Shown here one piece after another: positions 36,615 to 50,599 of a DNA stretch of 64,000 nt (its first letter is position 1; every line of letters begins with the position of its first letter). Source of the DNA: Colias croceus. Taxonomy: Eukaryota > Arthropoda > Insecta > Lepidoptera > Pieridae. Location of the stretch: NCBI RefSeq assembly GCF_905220415.1, contig NC_059546.1, forward strand, positions 7,192,001-7,256,000, read 5' to 3'. The notes under the pieces were generated by a model. The model had not been told where the DNA came from, searched no databases, and was given only the letters and a program-made list of their open reading frames with translations. A program made the position numbers and the translations under genes.

Positions 36615-39600
36615 ATAAGACTGAATTAAGTCGAATTTATCTCAATTAAACAGTTTAGATTTAAGTTACGATTTAAATATATGATCCTAAAACTTGTGTT
36701 TATAAACACACATAATAAAGTTATTTGAAAGTATACAAAATTAATCTCAAAGCGGCTAGCATCAAATTTGTGAACAAAATGCATGAATCTCTTCGCCTTC
36801 ACACGATTTGTATCTGTAGTGCTTTGCTGAATAACTGTAGGCAATTTTAAACAGCTAGTACAGCCAGGCAATAAGGCAGAGACTATGAAATTTCTGTTCC
36901 GTTTATTTATTCAAAGATACTACTGTATTCCGTATGCTGCTATATCGTTGTGTGTACGAACACGTAAAATTTATGAGACGTCATGTCGGGTCTGAGTGAA
37001 ATTACTTTTATGTGGTCTTTGCTAGGATTATGTGTTTTTTCGGAAATAGAATTGGATCCGGGCTACTTTATGGAGCGGTTAGAAAATTGTACAGAGGTCA
37101 TTGTTGTTTGACATTGTGTTTATTACTAACGGTTTCGACTTCCTCCTGGATTTTGTGATGTTCTGATTTATTGAATGGAAATTTTTGAAGTGATGTTATG
37201 TAAATTCCTCAATTCCTATTCCATGCAGCTGGCGGAACCTTCTCATACTACACCTGATCTCTGTCAACCTAAACTTAAAAATATTTTTTTCCAAAAGTTT
37301 GCTAAATAAATAATATTTTATTTCCAGATATTCATCCAAATAAAATTGATTTGCTGAATTGAATTGCTGAATTGATATTTTTTATACAATAAAGAATCAA
37401 GAACTTTATTTATTCTTTCAAACAGCTGAAATTTAATTTAAGCTTGACTTATTGTTGGATGATTTTGAAGAGAAATTCCCGATATTCGTTCATTTAGACA
37501 GAATATAAATAAAGAACGAAACACATTTCACGAAACACGGTTTACCAATCGAATCTGAATAGGAAAGAGAAAACACATTAGCGTGAAAATTGAAATATGT
37601 CAACAAAAATAAAACGCGAGCACAATTGTGAGCAAAATGTAAAATTGTTACACGTATAGCGGAATCACAATATATTTCCCATTTCACCTTTGTGTTTTTA
37701 AAACGGCACAAATACTTACAAACGACGAGCGCCATTTCCTTGTCCCAAATACGGGGTACATTAAGGAACATTAGTTCGGACAAAGGGTGATGATAGTGTC
37801 TGTTGACGGGACAATAGTGTCGTCAAGATGCACGCAACCTTCCGTTAACGACTTAATGCATGGCTTTCAAAGTACTGAATAAAGCAGAGCATTGTTTCAT
37901 TTACACGTGTTTCATTTTAGTTAAGAGTAAGCTTGAAAAATGGGGGATTCTACACGCGCGAACGTTTTAATGCTTTACACGCGTGCGATTTTCGAATGAA
38001 GGTGATGAATGTGAGTTTCTTTCTGTTTTTGGCGCGCACGTATTTCACACACTCTCAGTTATCAACAAAATGGATTGCTCCTGAAAGGGAATAGAGGTTT
38101 ACGGGAAGAGCTTTTGGCTATAATTACATAGCCATGTCTTCTTGAGAGCGTCGGAAAATAAATCTTTACGTTGCTATTGCAATCGTGAACAACTTGATGT
38201 TAAATGATTGTTTATAAAATCTATGTTTGAATTATTATAGTAAAGGACGAAAGTTTAAAGTTCACGTTATTCGTACAAATAACCTTCTAAATTAAGCAAT
38301 AAGTATTTGGGTCTAGATTCGTCTTATTACTTTGGGTCATAGCAATATGCAGGAACTTTTAATGAGGCGCATGTCAAATACTAAATACCGTGTTTTTTGT
38401 ATTGATTTTATAAAAAAAACAACATTCTAATGAAATCTGTTTGTCCGTTCTTTTGCTACATTTTAGTTTGTGGTTACCAAGGAGCGTGTCCATGTACCAA
38501 AATGTTCAAACTAAAACAATTCTAAAAGTAGCCAAGTAGTGCATAACGTTGTATATGTTGTACCAAACGAGTTGCATTTCGTAAAGCCGAAGAAGTTCCA
38601 CAACTTTGGAAAGCGAAGAGGCAATGTATTTACATTTGAGGAGCAAGTTTTAAACGACACTCGATGAAGCATTTCAAAACTTGCTAGTGATTTTTTTTAC
38701 AACTAATAATTATTTTCTAAGGTGCTGGTTCGCTTTTCAGTCCGAGAATCTTTCCTGCCATTTAAAATTACCGCTTTGTAACTAAAGAGAAATCTTAACT
38801 TCCGTAAGGAACTCGCACCGCAACCTCTGAGTTTATAAATAAAGCAATTCAACTGATTGGTCTAAGCATAAACAAATAAGAAAGAAGCTACATAAATATA
38901 TATTTTAGAGAATTTTTCTTGCAGATAGTAAATCTGCGTGAAACCTTTTAATATTGAAGAAGAAAATATAACAACAAAGTCATATCTATACTTTAATATT
39001 ATACATATTGAAAACCACAACAACAACATCAATCAAAACAACAATTTATTTTTGGGACCATTAATGATTTTTGTGAAGGTTTGATCGACTTCCTTATGCT
39101 CATCTTAATTTAAATTGTATAGAATTATAGAGCTTTGTATTAATGAATACAGTTGCCTTATCCGAATCGCCAGTTGTATAATCAATTTACTTTGTCTTAA
39201 TTATTTTGGGTGCTCGGTTACCAGTGGGATGGAGGCTGATAACTGTTCGGGTGTATGATATTTTAATTATCTCTTCCACTCAAGGAAATCATTATTTACA
39301 ATCGTTTCCTCAAGTTAATTATGTATCAGAAATTGAGGCGAACGTTATAGACGTGGTAAGCATTTCCTTGTATCATATCATTGTTTTCGTTCCATCAGAA
39401 TAAGCAATTAACATTGCTACTTCAGATTCAATTTCAAATTTATTTTTGTACGTTTTGTATTACAAAAGTATTGCGTAACAATGTTCGCCATGAGAACTGG
39501 CATGCAATCGTATAGTATATTACATTTAAATTGATACACTTTACAAAATTAATTTATTAATTTGCGATATAAAACAGTTTAGCACAACGGTAACATGAGT

Positions 39601-39711
39601 TTTTTTTATCTCGGAAAAAGACTACATTCATTCACTTAAAAAACAATGTGGATTACTTTTAACGAAAATACCAATTTGAAAAATATATAGCGAAACAAGA
39701 GTCATGATATG
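36615..39711. other. Intergenic DNA, no supported gene
   Basis: No repeat element or coding exon is recognised. The frame at 39206-39403 ends near a donor-like GTG|GTAAGC but lacks other support. Confidence 0.45.
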
Positions 39712-39843
39712 CATGGCATTTACATGAAATTTTCATGGCATTTTCAATGCACTTACATGGCATTTGCATCGCACTTGCATGGCATTTGCATGAAATTTGA
39801 ATGGCATTTGCATGAAATTTCAATGGCATTTGTATGCAAATAA
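39712..39843 (+). repeat. 22-bp minisatellite, six units
   Basis: Units based on catggcatttgcatgaaat start at 39712, 39734, 39756, 39778, 39800 and 39822, each exactly 22 bp apart. Substitutions occur but no length change. Confidence 0.92.
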
Positions 39844-42800
39844 GAGTACACGAAGGCTGAAATAACTGGAGCTATTACATTTTTAGAAATTTGAAATTTT
39901 GTATCACTGGATTACACCTGTAGACCACGCGACTACTGTAGGGTTAATATCGAAATATTGACTTATAGAGCAAAAGTTTAGATTATATTATAAAGTTCTA
40001 TCCTATTTGACAATGTTGACACACCTAAAAAGCCTACCCTTATATTTTTTTTGAATAAATTTGTTGAATAACATATTTATGCAAATATAATTGTCCAGTG
40101 GTCAAATATTGTTGTACCACAGGTAATAAAACCATTTAGCTGAACATACTTTAGCCATTTAGTAAAGTCATTTTATTACAAAACTTGTTTACAACGATTT
40201 GTGTGTTTAGGACTTCGATAAGTTAATGGGTCTCTAAGTGCCAATTATGTAGTATTGAGTTCGGGTTAAAATAGACCCAAAAGCCCCAAAGTACTTAAGC
40301 TGATGAAAGCGACTAATAGTTTCGTATTGTAGTTATGGATTTCGACGATTGCTGCAAAATAGTTAGAGCTTACTGTTTTCTTATATTGATGAAATGTGTA
40401 GTGTGGAATGTTTTATTAAGTACATTATAAGGGGTCCCTTACAAAACAACTACATTTCATTTAAATTTACGAAATTATCGATTACCTAATAGAAATGGCT
40501 CATAGCTATAATTATTATGTACTTACTTTTTTCATGAAGCTAAAGCGTATTTATTGTACGCTAATTCCTTCCACTTTTACGATCCTTTATTTATTATTTA
40601 CATACTAACTTTCTTAACCAGCAAAACTAACTACAACATCCTACGTAAACAAAGTCTCATTACGACTAACTGTGTTTTCATTTTTTCCAAACAAATCTCG
40701 AAGTCGTAATGAAAAGGAAATCACTCGGCTAGTTCCCGCAAGTCATCGAGTTACCGCTCACGATAGTTGGAGGCTGTTTAGATAAACAAGCCCTGATGGC
40801 TTCCCATTTGGGAAGATCTTGTTACGTTACGGCCCAATTTACCAGCAAACTTTTTTATCAGCAATGTATTAAGCATGGAAGTTTCGAATAACGATGTTTG
40901 GCGACTTGCATGGTATGACTGCAGATTGTTTTTATAGCTTTTGCTATCGATTGGGCTATAATTTAGTTAATCAGTAATTTTAAATCAAATATAAATAAAT
41001 ATAAATAAATTTTGAGTCTTTGTTTTAGTTAACATAGGTTTAGCATTTAAAAGGTCTATTCGGTTGCATTTAAAATTTATAACGATTATGCTACGCTGGC
41101 CCAAACTTACATTATAAATTCAGACGACGTGAAAACCCAATATTTATATATTTAATAAGGTATGAAAGAGCTTTTTAAGATTATAATTTTTATTGGCAGT
41201 GATGCCTTGTATTATGAATAATACTGTTTATGGTACAAGCTAAAGAAAAATAAGGCAATTTTACGCCTTATTTATGACACTCAAAAAAAAAAACAAAAAA
41301 TGATTTTATTTTTCATCTACTACTAAATTTTAGTTCTTCCAAAGTTCTACCATGATAAATAGTTAATTGATAGGAATTGGTAGCCGTTTTATCTTAATTA
41401 GGCAAAGATTGACATCCTCATCCTCTCGGGAAATACGGTCATTTATCAGCGTTAATTAGCTGAATGTTTTTGGCTCTTTAATCAAGAATGAATTAGTGAC
41501 CAGAAGCGAATTGGTAATCAGAAGGATTTAATTTAGAAGAATGACGTCAGGTATTTTCTTTTTCTGTGGACTTCAAACGTTATTTGTAACATAATATTAG
41601 TATATTGTGCGTTTGATAATTCTTTAAAACATTGTTCTAACTTTGGGTTTGGAGGGATTAGATACCCAGACTATGCAGTATGCAGGCTTTGAAGCTTACC
41701 AAAGACTTCCTGATAAGCTAGTTAGGGAGTAGAAAAATTAAGGAAGTTTCAGTTACTCCAATATTGAGGATATTACGCAGATTTAACAAGAAATGACGTG
41801 TTTTTGTTACCAGAAGGTCCTAACAACTATCATTAAATATGTAATCATTAAATTTGTAAAAGTATAAGTGAACAGGCATAGAACATATACATATTTAACA
41901 TTTACATTTAAAGTACTGTGATTATACTGTTAAGTAACTGGCTGTCGTAATTGGCAAGGATTCAGATAAAACAATATAATAGTCACAAAACATTAAGCGT
42001 ATTTAAATCTACCATTTAACTTCCTCTGGCATAAGAAGTGGGATTAATGACACTGCCAGTATTCATTGTACTGAGCCGGTTAATCAGATGCATTTCGACC
42101 TAATTGAAGTGGTCGGTTACGCTTTTTTAATGTTCGTCATTTCGGTTAAAGTACATTGTAATGCGTGCTATCTTTGAGGAAATATTACAGGACTATGTAA
42201 TTATAATGCGTAGAACTATCTTTGAGCTGTTGAAATTTACGAAGCCATAAAAATGATTTAAGAGTCTTCCTGACTTAAAATACACTTAGGATAAATAAGA
42301 TATTACTTATACTTATATTGAAGTCCAATTCCATTTTAAAGGCTTTTTTTAAAGCGATTATTGTTTATCTCGATGAAGCTTTACATTTTAGTTTAGTTTA
42401 GTAGTTAGTTCGAATAAGTGGCAGATAAATAAGACAGAGGTACCAATGTATAACTTAAAAGCATTTAATTTGAGTTATATTTGAGTTTGAGTTTGAGTTT
42501 GAATTTTAAGAGTTAAATTAATGAAAAATTAAAAAGTAATTGAAATTATCCATAAAATTTATCGATGATTTCAGTAAAGTAAACAGAAAATAAAAGAGTT
42601 CGTATAATGAAAAGTCCATTTAGCAGTTTAATGAAAAAAATTGAAACGAGATTTAATATTGTTATTTCCTAGAAAACTCTTCAGTTGTTTACTGAATCTT
42701 CAATCAGCGTGATACCAAAGCGAAAAAAGTCTATAAAACTTCGAACTAGTATCGCATTACTCAGATTTTGAACAATATGAAATCACTTCCCTCCAACACT

Positions 42801-43420
42801 GTTCCACAAACCGCTGAGTTAGCGCAATTTAAATTTTAAAAATGAAATTTTACCTTTAGTTTCAACTCGTTCCGAAACTAGCACGTACGATACCATACCT
42901 TTGTGGAACTTTGTTTAGAACTGTATTATATAGACGAGGATGTAACATAACTCCCTGGGTTTGTTGCTAAGTCTTACCTGGCTTTTGTGAAGTTATTTAT
43001 GTGTGGAAACTTTACTGTGCATTGCTATAAACATTCTACCGGAATATAATGCTACGTTAAATCTTGGAATGTAAAAACATCATCGTATTATTATGAATAC
43101 AGAGGAAATATAAAATCTGTATAACTTTAGCGCTCTTGATTTTCATCACTGATTTTGTAAACACACATTGTTCTGATAATAACAGACAGAAAAAATAAAT
43201 CCTATTTAATGCAGCTACTCGCTATTTTAATAACATAAATTGGACGTTTAATATAAAGCTTCATTATTACATCTAGCAAGAAAAATGTAATAATTATGAT
43301 AAATAACAGTATTTTTCACAGGAGCTACGATGTCACAAATGCAAAAGGAATTTAAAATTATACAGACACTTTGAATTGAATAAAATTCTTCATTTAAACC
43401 GTCCTTTATATAAATTCTGT
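39844..43420. other. Intergenic DNA, no supported gene
   Basis: Nothing coding is recognised. A short run of gagttt repeats lies near 42480. Confidence 0.45.
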
Positions 43421-45850
43421 TTCTTATTTATTTATTTATTTATCCAATACAATAATACAATTCATTATAACTTAAATTAAACTGGCGCAAACATAATCTC
43501 TTTAGAGATTTACCGCGCGCCAGCGCCGTCGACATACAAAATAAAGATACGATAATATTGACAAACAATAATACAACATTATTACATACATTCATTTACA
43601 GAACCAACAAAAATATTTCGCAACATCCAAGTACTTCCTTTATCCAATGATCGCAGAAAACAACACTCGTGGGTAGAAACAAAAAAGAATGATCTACGTC
43701 TTATCGCAAAGCTGCGGTCTGCACTCCGCACCCACAGGGTGTTGATTTTCGTTTACAGTTAATTAGTTTATAAATTGAATGAAATTTTCTACACAATTAT
43801 AATACGTCAGTAGATAATGTATGTGTGTATTTATGTATATATACACATATACACACACACATTATGGCGTTAGTCTATATTATACATAATTTTTAAACAT
43901 GTTCGTAATTATGAATATTTATCAATAATTAATTTTTCATAGTAGTTTTTTAGTTTTATTTTAATATTTTTATTTGTTAGTCTATCCTTGAGTGTTTTAG
44001 GTAGTCTATTTATTAAGTTAGGAATTACGTAGTTCAAAGTTCTCTTTCCATAAAGGTTATTATAGCTTGGTAACTGTAGAACTGAGAGGTCCGCCCTACG
44101 AACTGAATAATAAGAGTGTTTTATTTTGATGATATTATCTGTAAAAAAGTGTTCTTTTAATAACACTAATTCAACTTGTTCGTGAATAGGTAATATTTTT
44201 AGAAAAGAGAATAATTTACTATAGTCGTCATTGTAAGTTGTTTTTAGATTACTTGGCACAATTACTTTTAGGATACGTAGCTGTAGTGAAAAAATACTGT
44301 CGAGATGTGTTTTGTATGTTCTCCCATAGCTTGATAGTCCGTATAGTATTATAGACTCCACAAGAGCTTTATAAAGTAACAGTAGCGTTTTGTATGGCAC
44401 TTTGTATTTGATTAGAGAGAATTTAGCTAATATGGCTCTTAGCTTATCACAAACGTGGTTTATGTGAGCTTTCCAATTTAATCGATCGTCAATGATTAAG
44501 CCAAGATATGTGTGATTGCTAACGAGACCTATAGCGTCACATGAGCAAACATCTATAGCGTCGCATTTTTTGGAATGTAGGCAACTATGATTATGAGCTA
44601 TTAATTTTGGTGAAATTGCACTGCGGTTATGACTTGAACTAACGTACATTAATTTTGTTTTGCAAGCATTGAGTACTAATCCTGCGTCGTGGGACCACCT
44701 AATGAGAGTATCAAAATCACTTTGAAGTTTTGTTAGAGCCTCATCTACACTATTACCAGTTGAAACTAGGCACGTATCATCAGCAAACTGATAGATCTCG
44801 CACTGTTTTAGTGCATTGGAGAGGCTGTTTACATATGTTAGATAGTGCAGCGGTCCGAGGACCGAGCCCTGTGCCGTGCCTTCCGTAACGTGTACTGGGT
44901 AGCTGTCAGCATTGAGGACTCGAACTTGATATGATCTATCTTGGAGATAATTCTCACACCATGTCAAGAGACTTCCTCTAATACCGCTATCATTTAGATT
45001 TTTTATCAGTGTGCTGTGCCTTAAGGTGTCAAACGCCTTACTATAGTCAATAAATACGATTAGGACATGCTTTTTACTGTCAAGGTGTTTATAAAGACTA
45101 TCTGTAAAGGTGGAAAGCAGCTGTGTTGTATTTTTATGCGGTTGAAATCCGTATTGATTTTTTGTTAATATGTTGTTGCGTTCATAAAAACTGTAAATTT
45201 GGCTACTAATATACTTTTCTATTATTTTGTCAATAGTAGGTAATATGTTTATTGGTCTATATTTGTCATAATCGTTTCTGTTACCATTTTTATGAATTGG
45301 ACGAACAATGCCTTTTTTAAGTTCTGTCGGATATTTACCACTTATGATGCTGGTGTTTATTAAATTTGCCAAGGTATTTTTTATTTTCTCACAAAGTAAT
45401 TTGACGTCAATTGCTCTTATTCTATCCAACCCAGGAGCTTTGTTGCTATTTAATGCTCTAATTATTTTGGCCACTGAATTGGCGTCGGCTCTCTTAAATC
45501 GCATGCTTACATTTGCCGAGTGTTCATAGCATGTTTTATCAAGCAATGGTTCTACACATTTCGGGATTATTTGTTTGACACTGTTGTGAAAAGTTGAGGC
45601 AAAATTATTTGCAATATCGTTACTTGTTGTTCCTTTCTTAATAAATGCATTACGCAGTATTGAATCAATAGAAGATTTTATTCTACCAGTGAGTTTGTTA
45701 AGTATCTCCCACAGCTTTTTTGAATTATTCTTGTTTGAAATGATATTATATTTTGTGTATTTATTTTTTGTTTTATTAATTAATGAATTTACATAATTTC
45801 TATATTTATTATATTTTTGAATCACAAAAAGATACAAAACCTCAATTAGA
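43421..45850 (-). mobile_element. 5'-truncated non-LTR retrotransposon
   Basis: A minus-strand element ends at about 43421 in an AAAT-repeat tail (ttatttatttatttatt on the plus strand), preceded by about 490 bp of 3' untranslated sequence. The endonuclease part is missing, and homology fades just beyond 45837, so this is a typical 5'-truncated insertion. The target duplication was not found. Confidence 0.8.
43909..45837 (-). CDS. Non-LTR retrotransposon reverse transcriptase (ORF2 C-terminal part, 642 codons open)
   Basis: The frame encodes an RNA-templated DNA polymerase that copies the element at the target site. Motifs in order: NKAPGLDRI (about residue 132), DKYRPINILP (191-200), NQYGFQ (227-232), FIDYSKAFD (262-270), QGSVLGPL (323-330), FADD catalytic box (351-354), then LNACKTKLM and the thumb-like LNWKAHINHV. 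CR1/L2/Jockey-like by overall pattern. The consensus GVPQGS reads GTAQGS here. No stop or frameshift in 642 codons suggests a fairly young copy. The first codon is an internal TTG rather than a true start, because the apurinic endonuclease domain has been truncated away. Confidence 0.9.
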   Translation of the reverse strand: MYLFVIQKYNKYRNYVNSLINKTKNKYTKYNIISNKNNSKKLWEILNKLTGRIKSSIDSILRNAFIKKGTTSNDIANNFASTFHNSVKQIIPKCVEPLLDKTCYEHSANVSMRFKRADANSVAKIIRALNSNKAPGLDRIRAIDVKLLCEKIKNTLANLINTSIISGKYPTELKKGIVRPIHKNGNRNDYDKYRPINILPTIDKIIEKYISSQIYSFYERNNILTKNQYGFQPHKNTTQLLSTFTDSLYKHLDSKKHVLIVFIDYSKAFDTLRHSTLIKNLNDSGIRGSLLTWCENYLQDRSYQVRVLNADSYPVHVTEGTAQGSVLGPLHYLTYVNSLSNALKQCEIYQFADDTCLVSTGNSVDEALTKLQSDFDTLIRWSHDAGLVLNACKTKLMYVSSSHNRSAISPKLIAHNHSCLHSKKCDAIDVCSCDAIGLVSNHTYLGLIIDDRLNWKAHINHVCDKLRAILAKFSLIKYKVPYKTLLLLYKALVESIILYGLSSYGRTYKTHLDSIFSLQLRILKVIVPSNLKTTYNDDYSKLFSFLKILPIHEQVELVLLKEHFFTDNIIKIKHSYYSVRRADLSVLQLPSYNNLYGKRTLNYVIPNLINRLPKTLKDRLTNKNIKIKLKNYYEKLIIDKYS

Positions 45851-48800
45851 CATTGTAATGCAAGTAAGCATTGTTCAAAAAGAAATGCAGTAGACCTGTT
45901 AAAACGGGTCGGATGTATTCACAGCCGTGAAACAAAATAAAAAGAACATTTATTTGAGTGCTCAAAGCCGAGAACCGTTACAGCTTTTGAGCAGGTTAAT
46001 GTATATAGGAAACAAGGGAGCGCGGTAAAAAAAAAATTGAAATTGCTCTTTGCAATTCCCGCCAAAACGAACGTGTATTGTTGGAATCCTGATATGATTT
46101 AGTTGTAATGGCTTAAAAAAGAAATGAAGGGTTTTGTTCGGAGCGCGTTTATCATTAATATCTGGTGGAGCGATATCTGCCAGATATAATACATAACTCA
46201 CATAAAACCGACATTTTACATGAGTTATTACTCTTTATTACTTTTTCAGAAAGAATTATCTTATGCAGCGTTTTTCACTATTTTTAATTTAATTTATAAG
46301 TTTTAAAACATTTGGATGAGTGTAAAATCCTGGAAACAGATAATTAATGAAGTTCTCTTACCGTTATATTTCTGCTCACTGTAACATTTATTCAAGAGGT
46401 TTAAGCTTCATTCAATTGTAAGGGGAAAATGAATTGCATTTGCTTAGCTTGTATGAGCTGACCTTTGCTGGTAGCATTTTATACAGTAAAAATAAAATAG
46501 TTTTATCCTCTTGACAGATATGCAGCATTTTATAGCCGTTTCACAGATCTTAATTTCCTGTGGTAATTTCAAATGTCAAAATTAACAAGAAAAAAAATGA
46601 AAATGAGTTAAGAGTTAAACAACGAAACGACTTTACAAAATCTTCCAAAGTGTATTCATCATCTTGAGTTCGTGATATAATCTATGCGATAATCTCTGGG
46701 GAGTGATGGTATTACGACCAGCATTCGTCATCATTAATATAGATGCCAGATAATTTCGAATGACTAACCCTTGTAAATAGGACTCTTGGTTATTTTGAAA
46801 AAGGGCAGTGTTTATTTGTGATAAAACGACGCATAGTGATTTCTATTTGAGGACTAGATTTTTCTTTCGGTTTGCCTTATTTAATTTTATAGCTATTTAC
46901 AGACTATTTGATTTTGATTTTCTCACAGTTTGATGCCGTCTGTTAAGTTTAAAATGGTTCATGCATCGTTTTAATATTACAATTAGTTCTAAACTTATGG
47001 CTGGCTAAACATACACCAAATAGATTTTTTATTTATTGAACCTACTACGAAACACATTATGAACTCATTTAAATTGATTGTACACAAATAGTTAATAACA
47101 AGAATTGGAGACGAGATTTAATTCTATATTGAAACGTAGCAACATTCAATTATGAACATCTAATTCATCATTTCTCGAGTATAAACCAAACATAATTTAA
47201 TATTCAGGAGTTCAGAGCACAAGAACTCGATATAAATATTATTTTGAAATTCATCCACGTAGATAGTAACTCGAACACGTTTGTCCCCCGGGATACAGAT
47301 GGTCTTACTTTAAGTGTAATATTGTGTTATGTACATACATTTATATGTATCAATACGTTCTAGCGAGAATGCTGCGATTTCCCATATTTATTGATGTATA
47401 TGGAAAGTGGGTTAACATTCGAGTAGTTTAGTTTAGTACAACTCAGGTAAATTCCTCTGGAGCCTCGCTTCATATAGCTGAATATTTTACAGAAGAATGA
47501 ACATAAGCCAACGATTATTCGGCTTATGTTATGGGCTTTTATATTTTATTGCGTTGTATTTGGGTTACAGGTTCAGTATATTATGTCGGTAACAAATAAA
47601 TGTATTGAATATAGGTATTAGGTATACTCAAAAAGAAACATTTAAATAATTTTGCAATTGTTTGGTAATACTTAGCTGTTTTGTTGTAATAAAAATCAGT
47701 ATTGTTTTGGGCATATATTTTTAATACATTTACTCAAAACTTAATAGAGACAAAATTATTAGGTAATGAAATGAACGACGTATTTTCCCTTGTCAAAATC
47801 TTCCAATTTACTTTACTTAGGTCTACAAACACCAGTTCTTATAAGTTAAGCCTGCAAGTAATAGGAGCCTAAATTTAATTCAAATGATCCGAGTTCGATT
47901 TTGTCCAAATGTCTGCATCATAATCGCCTCTCTAATCTTTGAACGACTTCAAACATTTGTCCCAAACCTCGTTAACACGAAATTGGAACAAGACTAGACC
48001 TGTATAAAACATATAAACGCTTCCTCAGGGCTTAATTGCTCAATTAAATTATATCTTAATTACAAGGCGACGCGATGAAGTAACGAGTAAAGTTTCGGTA
48101 TTTATAGTTAGCAGACAGTTTGTTGTAACCGAAAAGGTAACATAACCAAAGATTTTGACAGTATTAAAACAATTTCGGGATTCGGAGCATTAATTGTAGA
48201 CGTGAGGATGTGTAGATACTATAGCGCCCGAAGCCGCCAAGTTTGTCGTTAATGTTTTGGTGTAGTACGTTCTGGTACCTGGCTTCATACTTCAGTAAGA
48301 CAATATAATTTATATGTAAGTAGATAGGATTAATTTAAAATGCAAGGATTGAGAAAGGTTTGTGTATCGAAGCAGTGTGTGTGTGTGAGTAATAAGTTAT
48401 ATTATGGTTTTATTGGACCCTACTCGGAGGTATATAATTTCATTATTTCAAACTTTAATACTATAATTACATGAAACTTTTATATATAAAGTGTCATTGC
48501 TCTTACTTTATTAAATAATTGCATTTATTAATTTATTACAAACTAAAGATGCCTGCTCTATTGTATTATTAGTTGACATTTAACATTTGATATGACATTT
48601 AAAGTTCCCACAACCAATTCCAATTTGGACAAAATCTAAAATTGGAACAAACATAACTCTATCTCTGTGTTTCAGGAACAGATAGTTTTCTGGAAAGGGA
48701 AAATCAGCTATATTCCATTGGGGGCATCTCCACTAGCCGCCTCGAGTTATTTAGCGCCTATATTGCCTTGAGCTAAAATCAGAATGAACAATATAAAAAG

Positions 48801-50599
48801 TCTTTTGTTATCACTAGCCAAAGTCATCAATAAACGAAATTCTCCTATGTATAGTGCCTACGAACGATCGCAAAAACCTTCCAAATTTTCCTTCCGTTTG
48901 ATTGATTTTCGATAAAAGTAATTAGAAATAATATCACTTATACATTTTAGCTGCCTCAGTAATGGTAGATATTAAAACAATTTCATTCGAATTCTAATGG
49001 CAGCTTTAATTGAGGGCAGATATGGAAAACTCTCGAGTTCCAATTAATATTGCTTTTAGACTAAATTGGATTCATGTTTGCAAATTGAAGTGGCTTTAAA
49101 AGTTTACGATCTGTCAAATGTCCTAAAATAGCATGAATTAGATCATAATTTCGCACACTAATAAAGCTAACTCCTTCAGCTAACTGATACATTAATTATT
49201 ACCAACATAGTTATACAATATGTATTTTATTTAAAGTAAAGAATCAATGTTTAAAAAATAGCTCTGTATCTCTTGTTGGATTTGGTGTTTGATTTTGAAA
49301 TGTACATAGTAGATAAGCTGCTATAGGCACGATAATACCGGACAGATAATTGAGGAAAATCCTTTGTTTATCGCATCAAGAATTGTTTTGAACAAATCTC
49401 TAATTAATAAAATCTAAGTTCATTTCTGTTGAGAACAAAACAAATTATTATTACGAAGAAACTTTGTAAGGAAAAATTTTAACAAGGATTTTCTGTCTTT
49501 AATAAAGAGTTCGCAAAGTTTTCGCTAGAGATTTAGTCGGAGCTGACGTTCGATAAATTGTTGCAGCTTTAACACTTGCTACAAAAAGTATAAAAGTACA
49601 TTATGTTTTTATGTCACATTTTACATGTTTTTTATAAGTTTCTAGTTTTGTTAAAATTTTTGAATTAGACAAATTTTCAACGTAGCGAGTTGCAACTTTA
49701 AAGTTGCAACTAACTCCAGTCTATAGTTTGAATTGTATGACAGAAAATGTTACAAAGTTTAAACCAAAACAGTTCTGTAGTTTTTTTTTCGTGAAAAAGT
49801 GATATATCTGTAGGTATCTGAAATCTATTTACTTTAAAAATACCTCTTTTTTGCTGATAAGGAAAATATGTAAGTTTTGGGATGTGAATAATTATTGTAG
49901 TAGGTATGTATAGGTTATATGTACCTATACTTAATAATTATAAAAGCAGGATTTGTTTTATGAAGTTCTTATAGGTTCAATAAATTCAGTGAGCTTTATT
50001 TCATACAATTTATGTTAATAACCGAACTTTGGCTACAACAAATTTATATTTTAGTTAAAGTCAGCGTGATAATGTTACTATGTTGCTTAAATACATCATT
50101 TTATTCGCTTGAGATTTCCTCATGTCATATATGATTAATGGACTATCCCTAGTTCTCCCCTTATATGTTTTGTGTTATAAAAAATATAGAACAAATTTCC
50201 TTTGTATTTCAAAACACTCACGACGATGTCATTCACCCCAAACTTCCATTAATAAACGAAGTTGAAACACTTGTTCATAAAGATGTTTTACTCGTATTAA
50301 ATTGTAATAATTTCCCACGATTCATTGACTTAAATTAATAACTTTGTTTTCACAAAGCCAATTACGTCGGATCGATAAAGATGTTCCTGGGGACAAAATT
50401 ATTTGAAGCGTAAACGGTTCTGAACTTTTGATAATTTTAAGTCAACTTTTAAGGCCTTGTTGAATGGAAACGAATTCTCGGGGGAATTGAAAATCCATCT
50501 TATTGAAATTGGAATTAATGCAATCTTTGACTTGATAAATTCGTTCACATTTAGCAGAATATTAAGGTATTGAATCTTTTGCGTACAGTTTTATATATG
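45851..50599. other. Intergenic DNA, no supported gene
   Basis: AT-rich with no recognised repeat family or exon. Open frames are short and low complexity. Confidence 0.45.

Noticed and set aside
39206..39403. Plus-strand 65-codon frame ending near a donor-like GTAAGC
   Set aside because: A single donor-like site is weak evidence, and no neighbouring exon or known domain was found.
45308..45529. Plus-strand 73-codon frame
   Set aside because: It is antisense to the reverse transcriptase frame.
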